Below, piece after piece: positions 36,475 to 48,602 of a stretch of 64,000 bases of DNA. A program made the translations under genes and the position numbers. The stretch comes from Parasponia andersonii (lineage: Eukaryota; Streptophyta; Magnoliopsida; Rosales; Cannabaceae), in NCBI GenBank assembly GCA_002914805.1, contig JXTB01000021.1, positions 1,038,555 to 1,102,554 of the forward strand, read 5' to 3'. The number at the start of each line of letters is the position of its first letter. Positions within the stretch are counted from its first letter, which is position 1. The notes under the pieces are model-generated. The model was not told the DNA's origin, searched no databases, and saw nothing but the letters and a program-made list of their open reading frames with translations.

Positions 36475-36990
36475 GTAATTAACTACTTTGATTTCTTCAT
36501 ATGCATAAACTTAACTGGTTTGCAACTGTGTTGTCTAGTCTAGTTAACTTGCAAAGTAATCTCGCGGTGAAAAGAAAAAATCAATTTTCAGGAAGAATTA
36601 AGTCAAGAACAATTCCCAAAATGCTTTTACAAGAATGCACTTACAACGAAAAAAAAGGATCATGTAATAGCAAGATGCCATTTTAAAGTACGCAACCAAA
36701 TCAACATGTTAGTGAATGTTGAACTCGATCTCATCTTCCTAGTAGACTTAAATAATAGCAACTAAAGCATACTCGCTAAAAAAGCTAGCCAAATAATTAC
36801 ATTGACAATTACACATAAGAGGATACTGCTTTCTAAGCTTTTACAATCTAAAATACATAACTTCGACCACACTCAGGTCAGAAAAGTATACAAATGCTTA
36901 GATTTTTGCTCATACGATCATATTCCGTACAGCCAACTTCATTAACAGATCTAAAATTTGGCCAAATTTTTCTGGGTGTCATCATGCTTA
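36475..36990 (-). other. probable 3' UTR of the Msd1-like gene
   Basis: Lies just downstream of the stop codon on the minus strand. The + strand ORF at 36501-36686 is not considered a gene. Confidence 0.45.
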
Positions 36991-36991
36991 T

Positions 36992-39900
36992 TTAATTGCA
37001 TACCCCCTGAACATCATAAATCATGTCATCAGACTAACATACTGCTAATACATATAAGGGAAGTTGTATCTAAGTCCGCTTCTTAAGCAAATTGAACTAA
37101 ATATGATTATCAACTCCATCAATCTTCTAATTAAAAATGCATATACCAAAAAGCAAATGAAATGTTTCAACCCTTGAGGCCTCGTGAACCATATGATTAA
37201 CGTTAATAAATCTAAATTCAAATATTAAGTGCCTGTTCAATTACTCATTTCTTTGTGCATATAATATTAGATATAACTTTCAACAACAAAACATACTGAA
37301 GGTTACTCGGAAATCAAAATAATGAAGTTCAAGAAACTTTAATTAAGAGCTAATAACAGAATTTATCTAACGCATACAAATGGTTTTACACATGTTACGA
37401 TTGAAGGTTATCAATTGACACGCACAAATAGTCTTACCCATGTTACTAAGGTTATCAATTGACACATACAAATGGTATTACGCATATTACCATTGAAGGT
37501 TATCAAAGATTTTTTTGTTTTTTTTTAAATTTATTTTTGCATGCATAAGGTTGATCTCATAAGCAAACAACTAAAAGTAAGTAAGAAACATCAATCCATA
37601 CCTTCGCTGTTGACGAGACGATACCTTCCCTGCTAGAATTAAAATGGTCATTTAGAGTCCTGCGTGTTTACATAACAAGTATTCAAAATCTATTAATTTT
37701 GAAAATGCAAAGGATAATGGAGAATACCTTGGCCTCTCAGATTTTGCAAGATGTTTAGACATGATAGATGCCTGCAATGAAAAGCACCAATAAAATCATC
37801 TCGAGTGTACAGAAATGGTACGCCATAGAATGAAAAAAAGAAATTAAAGTTAGCCAGCAGCATCAACACTATACACCAACAGTGGATGTCAATGCTCTGG
37901 AGATTGTGTTCACAGCCAGTAAAATCAAGAAATGCCAAAGAAATTCTCATTTCTCCAAATTTTTGGTTGGATGTATGCCATTAAATATGTCTTTTTAGTG
38001 AAATTGTTAATAATTAAGGAGATCAAAACAGAGAAGCTATGGTGTTGACAATAAATTCCAAACAATGTGAAATACAAAAAAGAAACTTATGAATTTATCA
38101 AGTATCACAAAGATAAAGTAAAATAGTCAGCACGCAGAATAATCTCAACATATTCGCATGACATATAGCAACGAGTACCACTTTGAAGGTAAAATTATCC
38201 AACTAAACAAAAATACAATAATAATGCATTCAAACCAATTTAAATTTTTCACAACAGTGAAAGCTCAATACCTGTTCCTGAATTATACTCCTCGCCTCAA
38301 CAAGCTGAGCTTCAAGCTCGAGCTCTCTCTCAGTTGCTTCAGAAGTAACTTCTGCTCGTTTTTGTGCATCTTGTGATTGAACCATGCGCTCCTTTAAATA
38401 ATTAAAAATAAACAACACAATACATCAGAAAATGCATCAAAGAGGATCCACGAGATCAACATGTAGCACTGGAAATCAAACTACCATTATGGAAGCCATC
38501 TTAGTTCGGAGGCTTTCTTCTATTTTATCTCTAGCCATGTGAAATGGCAGGTCAAAGACATCCTGAAGAGTTAATCTTGGTGTCATAAAGCAGTTGAACC
38601 CTGTTAGAAAACAACATTGCATAATTTAAAAAGTTACCATACCGTCCTCCCACCAAATGGAGACCGTGCAGGATCAGTATCAAGTCCTTCATTGACAGCC
38701 ACAGACTGCTTGGATGACCCATTTGGAGCATTTATGAAATCACGCATATCAACCTGAACCCAATAATTCAGATTTAGACCCTTTGGCTACAAAACAAGAA
38801 AGAAAATCAAGAGTTCCGAAATACCAAACTGCTGTGATTCTCATCTAAATTATTGTTGGATTACATGAGACAACCATAGGAGAATCATGCACAAGGCACT
38901 AAACCAAAACACTAGCAAAAGGAATTTCTAGATATTATTGAAGCACGAAAACAAAACAAAAATCATTAAATTTCATAAAGTAAAAGCTGAAGCAAATACA
39001 GAGAGAGAGAGAGAGCGCAAGGAAATGGGATGTGGTTAAGCATATGTCCCATCATCCATTCAGATGCATGGCAAGCGCAAGACAAGTTATCCCAAAATCA
39101 CATGAAGAGATACATGACAAGAAATATCAGACAGGGGAACAATTCACACAATAATCATGTCAAGAACTTATCTATTATCCAGAAGTCAGCAGGAGTACAG
39201 ACCAACTGTTGCAAGACAAGTTACCCTCATCCATGAACGATGCTGAGACAGAGAATCTCCTTATTCATTATGTTAATGGAAAAATACAAACTAAATGTTT
39301 TGCTTCTGAATTATCCTAACAATGTTTTAAAACATCATATTGACCTTAGTCTGATCAGAAAGATACAATGTCTTCTCTGATTGTAATGCAGCAATAAAAG
39401 ATACTGCAGCAGTCAAAAGTCTAAAACTTAACAAATTGTATAATCTCACATAACTAAAACCCTTGTAGGACATAAAATTTTAAATAAGGCAATTCGATAG
39501 AGTTATAGAACTACTAGTGAAATAAACGATATCAAGGACGTGCAATATATTAAACTACAAATAGTAAGAAAATAACGTTGCCTGCATTGATCGTAATAAT
39601 GCCTTCAAATCAGCATTCTCTTGCATCAACTCTTGATTTTTTGCCTCATAAGCATCCACCTGACAATTAAATATGCATACGTGTGCATCAAGTATCAGCC
39701 AACAGAACACAAAATAATTCAATTAAGCTGCATAAAGTTATCAAAAAGATTTCAAGTCTTATACAATTTTTTTATAAAAATCATTGTCAGCCTTCTTCCC
39801 GTTCCATGTTCCACGCTGCCGCCCTTCTTTCTGTGTGTACAAACAAGAGAACAAAAGAATAATGATAAGTGAAATAAAAATATCGACAGTCATAAAACTT

Positions 39901-41559
39901 TTTATTTTATACTTATTCTCCTGCTGATTCCTACAATCTTTGGGAGGCAAGAGTACTCTAGCATATTGCCAGTCAGGTCCCCATGAGGAACCGAACCCCA
40001 GACCTCATGGGAACAAACCATGGGCCTGATTGCTCGACCTAACCCTCATGGATCATCTGTAGTCATAAAACTAAATATTATGATTTAAACTTTTATCATG
40101 AAACCCGTACTTAAATATAAAATACCTGAAGCAGATTCATTATCTCCATGCCTGACCTAGATTCCTTCTTTTTCTCCATTAATACTTGGTTTAGCCTCTC
40201 CTGCAGTAAATGAGTTCTCATTTCCATTACACTTACCTAAGACAGTCACTATTTATACGATTAGCATGCATGTAGAAGATACACTACCTGCAACTTTATA
40301 TATTCCTTTTCCTTTTTCTTCATCTCGTGAATTTGTTGAGTCCGTACTTGCTTCAGCAAAATCAACATACAGTATAAATAGACTAGTAAGGACTTGTTTC
40401 ACATTGTCATAAAACTGGATGCCCGAATGCAACAAAAGAGTAGATATATTATATACCAAAATGTCCTAACCTGATTACCGATAACCATTCTTTGAAATTC
40501 ATCTCGCTCCTGCTGCAGCTTTTCAATTTGAGACTTAAAGCCAGCCGTGGCTTTGGCTTCCTGAAGCACAATCAAAATAGATCAATAAGCAACAAAACAA
40601 TAAAGAAGACAATAAATTCTCCTATTTCAGAAAATTCAAGCTTCTAACCGTTCTTGTAATTGTTGCTATCTCCCTATCTTTAGCTTGTAACTGCCCCTCA
40701 AGCCTCTCAACTTTAGCTTCTAATCTTGTAATGTCTGACAACAGCCTATAACATAAAAATCAAAAATTTCATCCCAAATACTGGAATAAAAAAGCCAACA
40801 GTCACATTTTACACCCACTTGGATACATCTTAATGGTAAATTATCCCAAAATGACACATAAAACTCGATATGAAAGTATAGAAAGAAATCGGAAAAATTA
40901 TACCGTTGTCGCTGTTCATTAGCGGATTCCCGGAATTCGACGTCACGCTGTCTCTGCTGAATTAAAGCGTACATACAATTGCAAGTACGCGCAACTGAGA
41001 CCTACAAACGACAACAGATAAACATTCCCAATTCCTTAACAGGGAAGAACAGAAAGGGCATTCAAATTCAATTACAAAACCCGAATAAGATCACGCAGAG
41101 CTCACTGGATCATTCGCAAAGAGATCGAGCGAAGCCGGAAACCCGAACGTAACAAGCGTCTGATTCAAATACTTGACACAATGCTCCAAGTTCCCAACAT
41201 CAGCGAATGTGTACTCTCTGAAAACCACGATCGAAATCCATTAAAATGTCCACATTGTACAAAAACCCTAATAAGCGACCAATTCAAAACCCACATTTCC
41301 AAACATGAACACAAATTTAAACCCTAGATTACATCACAAACATCAGAAATGGACATAATATATATATATATAGAGAGAGAGAGAGAGGGAGGAACTGACC
41401 CCATTCCGAAGGCGGACTGAGGAGACGGCTGTGAAGAATTAGACAGAGAAACAAAAATTAACCCCAAAAAAAAAAAAAACAGTTAGAGAGAGAAATAGAA
41501 GCTCGTCAGGGAAGGAAAGGCCTTACTCTGAGATCGAAGTCTGTCTCACTCGCTGGCAT
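36992..41559 (-). CDS. SSX2IP/ADIP/Msd1-like coiled-coil protein (16 exons)
   Basis: Exons (5' to 3'): 41559-41527, 41428-41400, 41217-41106, 41001-40904, 40745-40649, 40560-40471, 40350-40288, 40200-40126, 39830-39765, 39659-39582, 38753-38643, 38562-38485, 38391-38272, 37771-37728, 37629-37602, 37006-36992. They sum to 1137 nt, 378 residues. Reading frame is kept across all junctions. The N-terminus (FADVGNLEHCVKYLNQTL, then FGFPASLDLF) matches the ADIP family; coiled-coil segments (VERLEGQLQAKDREIA, MKKKEKEYIKLQ) follow, then the conserved DVFDLPFHMARDKIEESLRT. SSX2IP/Msd1 relatives anchor microtubule organisers, and a plant Msd1-Wdr8 complex acts at cortical microtubule nucleation sites (family knowledge). 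Length fits the Arabidopsis relative as I recall it. Intron 38754-39581 uses a GC donor. The last exon (GVCN, stop) is the least certain. Confidence 0.88.
37371..37510. repeat. 3 x ~46-50 bp minisatellite in the last intron
   Basis: Three head-to-tail copies share CATACAAATGGTnTTAC, then CATGTTAC and GAAGGTTATCAATTGACA (units at about 37371-37420, 37421-37463 and 37464-37510, the middle one slightly shorter). They lie in the last intron of the Msd1-like gene. Confidence 0.75.
38754..39581 (-). other. GC-AG intron of the Msd1-like gene
   Basis: The upstream exon ends ATGCAG and the next bases are GCAACG. The downstream exon begins after GGTTCAG with VDMRDF. No GT donor nearby keeps the frame and the conserved SMQ-VDM junction. 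GC-AG introns are a known minority class spliced by the U2 machinery, usually with a strong CAG| exon end, as here. Confidence 0.75.
39900..40060 (-). mobile_element. tRNA-like SINE in an intron, 12-bp TSD
   Basis: A 161-bp unit is flanked by the perfect direct repeat AGTCATAAAACT (39888-39899 and 40061-40072). On the minus strand it starts with a tRNA-like head (GGGTTAGGTCGAGCAATCAGG, A-box-like), has GGGGTTCGGTTCC as a B-box-like Pol III element about 60 bp in, and ends in an A-rich tail. It lies in the intron between exons 8 and 9 (39831-40125), in the same orientation as the gene, with splice sites undisturbed. Confidence 0.8.
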
Positions 41560-41640
41560 TGTAGAGAGAGAGAGAGCGCTTTATCTTCAAGCTTTAGAGA
41601 GAGAAAGAGGTTGCTCTGTACTGTTGTGTCTCTTTCAGAC
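41560..41640 (-). other. 5' UTR of the Msd1-like gene
   Basis: The minus strand upstream of the ATG is a CT-repeat-rich leader (CTCTCTCTCTCTCTACAATG), typical of plant 5' UTRs. The transcription start was not determined. Confidence 0.5.
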
Positions 41641-41699
41641 AGATCTGAGCGGTGCCCAATTTTGAAAATTGAATTCCTTTTTTTATTAAACCCCAAAAT

Positions 41700-42457
41700 C
41701 TAAATATTCATTAAAAAGAGACCTTATTTTGTTTGGACTGTCCGGCTCGTCGATCAACTGCGGTCAGGTGTAGCAAAGTTTACTTCTATGGCCAATAGAA
41801 TCGCGGGGGTTTTGATTGGCTTTCGCCTTTTGGCTTTGACGGTTTCGTTTTGATGATGTGGCGAGTTCTGATTGTGTGGGTGGCCATTTTAAAAGATTCT
41901 ATCAGGGGTTTTAATTTGAGGGTCCTATGGTATGGGAGATGATTAAATGGCGCCAGGTGATACCAATTGGATAAAGTGAGCAAAATTAAAGGCATGGTTT
42001 GGTTTGATTGAGTAAAGTTATTATTTTGGGGAGAAAAATTGAAGGAAAGAAAATGAGATGGAGATTTAGTGGGACAGCGCTATACTTCGATAATATTTTT
42101 CTGTCTTGAATTTTAAATTTCGACTTTGAATTGTAGGGTTACTCTGGTTTAGCTTTTGAAGTTTCAAAAGTGTGAATGTTATTTTGAGGTATGTCTGTCA
42201 TAGTTTGAACTTTTGAACTTTCGTATGTCTCATTTTATTAGTCAAACTAAGTTTGTAGTTTGTAGTCTTAATTTCTGTCTCTAATTTAGTCATCTACTTT
42301 ATTTTTGGTCCTTTTTTTACACACAGATTAGAGTAAAACTCAGAAAAAAAAAAAAAATGAAAGACAATTATATTTATAGGTAATAAAATGAAATATTTGA
42401 AAGTTCAAGAATCAAAACTTTAAAGATAACCAATTTATGATAGCATATTCACACTAT
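41700..42457. other. upstream region of the Msd1-like gene
   Basis: Presumptive promoter region between the gene and the nested retrotransposon. No TATA box could be assigned with confidence; the ORF at 41786-41995 (-) has no family resemblance. Confidence 0.4.
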
Positions 42458-42930
42458 TGATACCAAAAGTTAATATAACAATAGGGCTATTAGTTTTTGG
42501 AGAAAACTCAAGATTAAAGAGAGGATAGGAGAGAAAATAATGAATAGGAGGATTTTAGAGTAATTCAGTCTTTCGAACAAAATACTTATACCCACTATAG
42601 CCAGTGTTATTTTTTTCGGTATACTAGTTACAAGAGAGTTTTCAATTAGGTTCTTTCTCTGCTCATGAGCCTTGTATTTATAGGCCTGAGAATATAAATC
42701 CCCTATTACAGATGAGATCTTTTCAAATATCAAAATAGATTATATTGGATACAAATTTGAATTCGTATTTATCACTCCCAAGATCTAGTAAGATCTTCAT
42801 TTGAATATTCGTATCCCTAAAATCATGAATCTAATCCCTAATTCTTAGAGATTTGAATTTTAGACGGAAGAAATCTCAAGACAAAAATCTACTCACTATC
42901 TTCGAGCCGATGTGAATTTCATGCATAACA
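42458..42930 (-). repeat. 3' LTR of minus-strand Tat element
   Basis: 473 bp, aligned with 58847-59348. A purine-rich tract (minus strand AACTAGGGGTACAAT at about 42931-42945) abuts it, as expected for the polypurine tract. Confidence 0.85.
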
Positions 42931-43739
42931 ATTGTACCCCTAGTTCTTGGTGTCACTTTGTATAGCAAGAATTTTTTTGCTTTCTTGAGCTGCTCGAGAT
43001 GCTTCTTTCTGACATGGTCAGAGGTGAAGAAAGGTGTTGAACCACCACTCCTTTGACCATTTGCATGTATTTCAAGCTGAGAATGAGGTAGAAGGCCGAA
43101 CTAATTGTCGAGCTGATTGTGATTTTTCGACAAGAATTTTTGTCTTCATCGTCAAACTTTTTTTGATATTGCTCACATTATACTTAAGAAAATTGTATTT
43201 CCCTTTGCATTGCGAGCAACTTGATTTTTACATATACTCGAAGTATTTATCCTTCATAGTATAAAACAAGCAGCTTGACTTAGCCACAATTTCATTTTAA
43301 AATTGATTCATTTAAGTCTAAGACCTTCAATTTATCATTGAGGGCTTAATCTTATTCTAGTTCTTATTACGATCTAACTACCTCGAACATAGTAGTTTTT
43401 GAATCTCGAGGTTTTCGATCTATTCGATCACCTGAACTTTCGAATAAGTGTTTACTCAGATATGCAAACACACACTTGTGAACGCTTCGAACACACGAAT
43501 ATGCAAACTAGCTTATATGATTTTTCATCGAACCATAGTACTAGAATATAGAGGTTTATGTTTTATTATACATACTCCCATAATTTCAAGGTGATAAGAC
43601 AAATAGAAACTAACTATTGAAGGAATGTTATTTAGATAAATCCAAAGAATGAACTTATCATTGTTCGAGTAGAATTGTTACAATAAAAAGGAAAAACATG
43701 TAAGACGTATTAGTAATAATTTCTAAGGTACTCAACATT

Positions 43740-44720
43740 CCAAGCTTGGGGTAGATCATGCTCATTTATTTGTTCGAGCGAGCTTGTAGGTTCCAAGAAG
43801 AATCTCTTGGGTGGTCTTATAAGGTACCTCCCAATTTAGGTCTAGGGCTCTAGCTCTTCATTCTTAGGTGTTGGGCATTTCGTGGGACCAGGTTGCCTTT
43901 TTTGAACCGTTTCTCCTGGACTCATTAGTTATGATAGCGAATTACTCTCTGCTGATATCTACACCTATTTGCATTTTTCCTCTAGGAGGTCTAGATTTCC
44001 CTGTGGTAACTCATGATTTAACTCTTGGTTGTAAACTTCTACTCTTTGAGTTTCTACTTCAAGTTTAACTAGGATCATCACTTCTGTACCATATGTCATA
44101 AAGAATAGATTTTCATTCGTAGTAGTTCAAGTAGTTATTCTATAAGCCCAAAGTACTTTAGGGATCTTGTCGACCTAAGCCTCTTTAAGCTTTTCGAGAT
44201 TAGTTTTTAGATTCAGTATCTTATTGATTGCTTCAATCTAACCATTGCTTTGAGAATGAACAATGATAGTGAAGCTCTTCATGATACTATACTATTCGTA
44301 GAATTTTTTCATTTCGCTGCTCTTGAACTGTGTGCCATTATCTGACACGTTCTTCTTTGGAACTATAAATTTGTACATTATGGATTGTGATGAATCCAAC
44401 GATCTTACTTGAGGTGATGGACGACAAAGATACTGCTTCTACACATTTAGCGAAGTTGTCTACAAGAACCACTATATATTTGGCTCTTCTTCAACCAATA
44501 AGAAGTGACCCAATCAGGTTAAAGCTATGGAAAATTCATTGTGGTTAACTTGGTAGGTGTTGCTTTCTGAAAATGGGGAACATGTTAACATTTGACGTAT
44601 CTTTGCGCATAGTCTATTGCATCTTTTCTCATCGTTGGCTAGTAATACCCTTGAAGTACAGCTTTTCTTGCCAATGACTGGCCCCCAGAATGGTTACCGT
44701 GAACTTCCTCGTAGATTTCT
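43740..44720 (-). pseudogene. Tat integrase remnant (minus-strand element)
   Basis: On the minus strand: DYAQRYVKC (zinc-finger end) near 44620-44590. Then VSDNGTQFKSSEMKKFYE near 44360-44300, with the second catalytic Asp kept, and VHSQSNG-stop-IEA near 44250 (HPQANGQVEA expected, so the His-Pro and Gln are altered). A C-terminal segment EVMILVKLEVETQRVEVYNQ, then ELNHELPQGNLDLLEEKC lies near 44090-43980. Stops are frequent. Confidence 0.75.
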
Positions 44721-44879
44721 CTAAGCATCTAGAATGCTTCCTCACTATTCACACAATGAAGTAATGGGACCGAGAAGCTTCAAAGATATAGCTTGTCATC
44801 GAGTAGGATATATCAAGCAGCTTGATACATTATCTTTCGGGCTTCTTGTTTTCTAGTGGGCAGCTCACCATCCTTTAGG

Positions 44880-45260
44880 TATGAATAGATAGGGTCTATC
44901 CAGGATGACTTCTTTTCATCGAGTATGAGTACATACTTTTTCTCTTCAATGCTCAAGATCTTCAGGAATTCTACAGGGATTACATTGAGCAGATCTGTAT
45001 CCTCTCTTGAAGAGAGCTTCGATAAGGCATCAGCATTAGCATTTTGTGCCTATAAGATCCCGTGAATCTCAGTTTTCATAAATTGTGCAAGGAGCCCTAG
45101 AGACTTTGCTAAGTTTGACAACATCTTGGTACCGTGAACTTGATACTTCTCGTTTATTTATCTGACGACCAGTTGTGAGTCATTATAGATTGTAATGAAA
45201 TCGACCTTCATTTCTCTCGCTAACCTAAGACTACCCAGGAATGCTTCGTATTCGACCTTG
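44880..45260 (-). pseudogene. Tat RNase H, 3' half (downstream of the Athila insertion)
   Basis: The minus strand from 45260 reads NNKVEYEAFLGSLRLAREMK, then FITIYNDSQLVVRQIN, then KLSKVSRAPCTIYEN. This continues directly from the ...RFGFKASNN encoded at 54661-54700, proving that the Athila element split a single domain. NDSQLV carries the catalytic Asp. Confidence 0.8.
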
Positions 45261-45298
45261 TTGTTTGATAACTCTATGAAAATAGAGTTAATTAAAAC

Positions 45299-46915
45299 TG
45301 TGTGTCCTAGAGTAATTTTAATTTAGATTTTAAGTAATTTAAGTTGTTTTATTTTATTTTAGTTTAGATTTAGTTTTATTAAATTTTATGTTATTTTTAT
45401 TAGGATTAGGTGTTTTAATTTAATTAGTTTAAGTTAATTTAATTTGAAATGTATGTTTATTAGATTTAGGTTTTTAATTTAGTTTAATTTAATTTTGATT
45501 TGATTTAGGTTAAATAGAAAAGAAGAAAAAAAAAAAAAGAAATTCAGATTAAAATTTAGCCGTTGGATCAATCGGATTAACAGTCTTGATTGGAGAGTGC
45601 ACTTTACGCACAGAGGCTGAGAGTGGGAAAGGCAACATAGGGGACACCCGGGGCCCACGCGTAAGAAAGTGATGGAGGATAGCTTTTGTGTCTAATCTGG
45701 TGCTTCTCGGCCATGGTACAACCGGGTTTTGTTCCAATGAAAAAATGTCACATCACCTAGTCAAAGTCAGTTCTCTTCAGCCAATCATAGCCATAGAACA
45801 TGCCAAGCTCACGAAAATGTACCGTATCAGATAATTGCCAAAGTATCAGATTTTGAATAGAAACGTGAAGAGAAAGAGAGTAAATGGGAAAGTGACACAT
45901 CACATAACCAATCAGAGTTGAATTTTGGAATCATTGTACAACTTAAACACTCTTATTTTTCAGCTATAAAAGGGCTACAGGACTAAAGGGAAAAACACAT
46001 CATTCTAGATAGAGAAACACAAAAGTCTAGAGAAAGAAAGAGTTTAACAGAGAGAGCAATTGAAGGCTAAATTGGAAGTGGAGGCTTGCAATTATTCTCA
46101 ATTATTCCCCACTTTGCTCAACCGTTGTTTGTTTGTTTTGGTTTTTCATTATGTTGCAAATTTTTATTTTTAGTTTTGTTATTTTAGTTATGAACTAAAT
46201 TAATTTTCTAGGATTGCAATACGATCGCTATATGTAGTTTGAGTTATAATATTATCTCTTTGATTTTACAATTTTAATTTACGAATTGCTTATTCTATCT
46301 TACTCTTAATACTTTTGAGTGCTTGATCACCATTTAAATTGATATTGGTAATTTGTATAAACTTGGAAAAGGAATTTCAAATTTAGACCTAGATAGAATA
46401 ACATATGATCATGCTTATATGAGTTTATGTAGGATAGGAATATACTTATATAACATGTGCAATTGTTGAAAGACCTTAGTCTTAATGAATCTTTTCTTAT
46501 TCTAATTCACATATGAATATAGTAAATTAATTAGAGGAGATATTTTTACATGACTATCGGAAGAGGCTTGTAGGTAAACTAGGGTTCTTGATTGACAATT
46601 CGGGTTAAATAGTAATTCAAATAGAATAACTAGTGATTCAGGCATACATAGAGTGAAAATTGTAATCCTAGGTTTATTTTCATTGGTGATTTGATAAATT
46701 ACTTGCACTCTTTAGTTTTGTTTTATTTATTTTCTTATTTTCTTTTAGTTTAAATTTTTTGTTTTAGAATTTTTAAATTGATTGTTTGGATAAATTGATA
46801 ACTAGTGTAGGTTAGTACTTAACAAGTTATAGCAATTTCTTTGTGGGAACGATATTTTTATTCATCACTTTATTACTTGTTCGATAAGTACGCTTCCGTA
46901 TAAAAATTTATAACA
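45299..46915 (+). repeat. 5' LTR of Athila element (possibly truncated at its start)
   Basis: Aligns with 53038-54660 from TGTGTGTCCTAGAG to ATTTATAACA. It contains a TATAAAAGG promoter box at 45964-45972 with a plausible transcription start ~30 bp downstream. The 33 bp between TTGTT and the start of homology (45266-45298) do not align with the 3' LTR flank. Confidence 0.85.
45964..45972 (+). promoter_or_regulatory. TATA box of Athila 5' LTR
   Basis: CTATAAAAGGGCTAC is a textbook TATA motif, also present in the 3' LTR at about 53710-53718. Confidence 0.6.
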
Positions 46916-46922
46916 AGTTTTT

Positions 46923-46940
46923 TGTGCCATTATCAGGAAA
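46923..46940 (+). other. primer-binding site, tRNA-Asp-like, decayed
   Basis: TGTGCCATTATCAGGAAA follows the 5' LTR by a few bases. It resembles the TGGCGCCGTTGCCGGGGA site used by Athila-type elements, with several C-to-T/G-to-A type differences. Confidence 0.6.
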
Positions 46941-47069
46941 TTGTTTTATAATTTTTTGTTAATACTAATATCGATTAGTTGAGATTTAATTCAAACTTTT
47001 ATTTTATTATTATTTTATTTATTTTATTTATTATAATTTTTTATAATCTCAGGTACTCTTTAGCAGTAC

Positions 47070-48600
47070 ATGAGACATACGAGAAGTTGGGAGCTTTTGT
47101 CGTTAGATCCTGAAATTGAAAGAACGCTAAGGGAGATTCGAAGAGCAAAAAATCGACAAGCAAATCCTCCAGCACTAATGGCTGACCAAGACGAGACAAA
47201 GCGTCTACATGATTATGTTGTCTTATTGATTGATGGACTCAGTTCAAGTATTCGATGACCTACCATTAATGCTAATAACTTCAAACTGAAGACCGCTATT
47301 ATTCAAATGATCCAGAGCTCAGTCTAATTTGGAGGATTACCTAGTGATGATCCGAACCAGCACATTGTGATTTTTTTGGAAATTTGCGATACTTTCAAGC
47401 ATAATGGAGCTTCTGATGATGCAATCAGGTTATGGCTTTTCCCTTTCTCTCTACGGGATAAAGCTAAGAGCTGGTTGAACTCCTTACCAGCTGGGTCAAT
47501 CACTAAATGGGATGATTTGGCACAGAAGTTTCTGGCAAAATTTTTTCCACCAGTAAAGACAGCCAAGCTACGCAATGATATCACCTCCTTCATCCAATTC
47601 GAAATGAATCACTTTATGAGGCTTGGGAGCAGTATAAAGACACGTTAAGAAGATGCCCACATCATGGAATCCCGAAGTGGTTATTATTTCAAACGTTCTA
47701 TAATGGCCTGATGAGACACTTAAGAACAATAGTTGATGCAGCAGCTGGAGGTGCCTTGATGGAGAAATCGACTGAAGAAGCATATGATCTATTGGAGGAG
47801 ACGGCAGCCAATAACTACCGGTGGCCATCAGAAAGAATAAATCCAAAGAGGGCAGCCAGGATAAATGAATTGGAGACTATGGCATCCTTAGTAACATAAG
47901 TTAATGCTTTATCCAACAACATTGGCTCGATGGGAATTCAGGTAACACAGAGGCCATTTACAATTTGTGAGAGTTGCGGTGACAATCATATGATTGGCCA
48001 ATGTCTCCTTACTATTGAATCAACATAGTATGTCAACAACTTCAATCGACAACAGATCCATTCTTACTCTAATTTCTACAACCCATGATAGAAAAACTAC
48101 CCTAATTTTTCTTGGAATAACACCAACAACCAAGGGTCCACTTCAGTTGGATGTTCTATGCCTCCACCTAGATTTGCACAACAAGCCTTGCCACCACAGC
48201 AAGAGAAAAAGCCATCACTTGAGGTTTATTCAGTACATGACCAAGAACGATGAAATTCTTCAAAACCAAGCTGCCACATTGAGATCTTTTGAGACACAGT
48301 TGGGTCAATTAGCCAATGCTGTTAATAATCATCCTTAAGAAACATTGCCAGGGAATACAGAGGTGAATCCAAAGAGAGAAAACAATGAGTAGTGCAAAGT
48401 AATCATCTTGAGAAGTGGTAGAGAAGTGCGAAGAGAAGTTAAAGAACCTGTTAGGACTGAGGGTGAGAATATTGAAAAGAAACTGCATGAGGAGAGCTTA
48501 CCAAAAGCAACATCTAAGCCTGAGATGACTCTTGATAAACCACTGCCACCATTTCCACAGAGATTTCAGAAGAAGAAACTTGACCAGTAGTTCTTAAGAT
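47070..48600 (+). pseudogene. Athila gag remnant
   Basis: Begins at ATG 47070 (MRHTRSWELLSLDPEIER). A TGA replaces Arg before PTINANNF, and a TAA replaces Gln in the family's VQFGGLP. The region 47367-47640 encodes FLEICDTFKHNGASDDAIRL, then LRDKAKSWLNSLPAGSITKW and FLAKFFPPVKTAKLRNDI. A frameshift near 47605 is followed by LYEAWEQYKDTLRRCPHHG, and 47711-47899 by EEAYDLLEETAANNYRW. A zinc-knuckle-like CESCGDNHMIGQC lies near 47967-48005. Confidence 0.85.
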
Positions 48601-48602
48601 TT

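Noticed and set aside
36501..36686. 61-codon + strand ORF
   Set aside because: Lies in the probable 3' UTR of the minus-strand Msd1-like gene, with no recognisable features.
37693..37950. 85-codon minus ORF starting MRISLAFLDF
   Set aside because: Mostly intron read-through; only its last part (ASIMSKHLAKSERPR in another frame) is a real exon (37728-37771).
39900..40060. Possible functional tRNA gene
   Set aside because: The A/B-box-like sequences do not fold into a full cloverleaf, and the A-rich tail plus 12-bp TSD show it is a SINE.
46502..46708. 68-codon minus ORF, repeated nearly identically at 54247-54453
   Set aside because: The two are the same position in the two Athila LTRs; conservation comes from LTR duplication, not coding selection.
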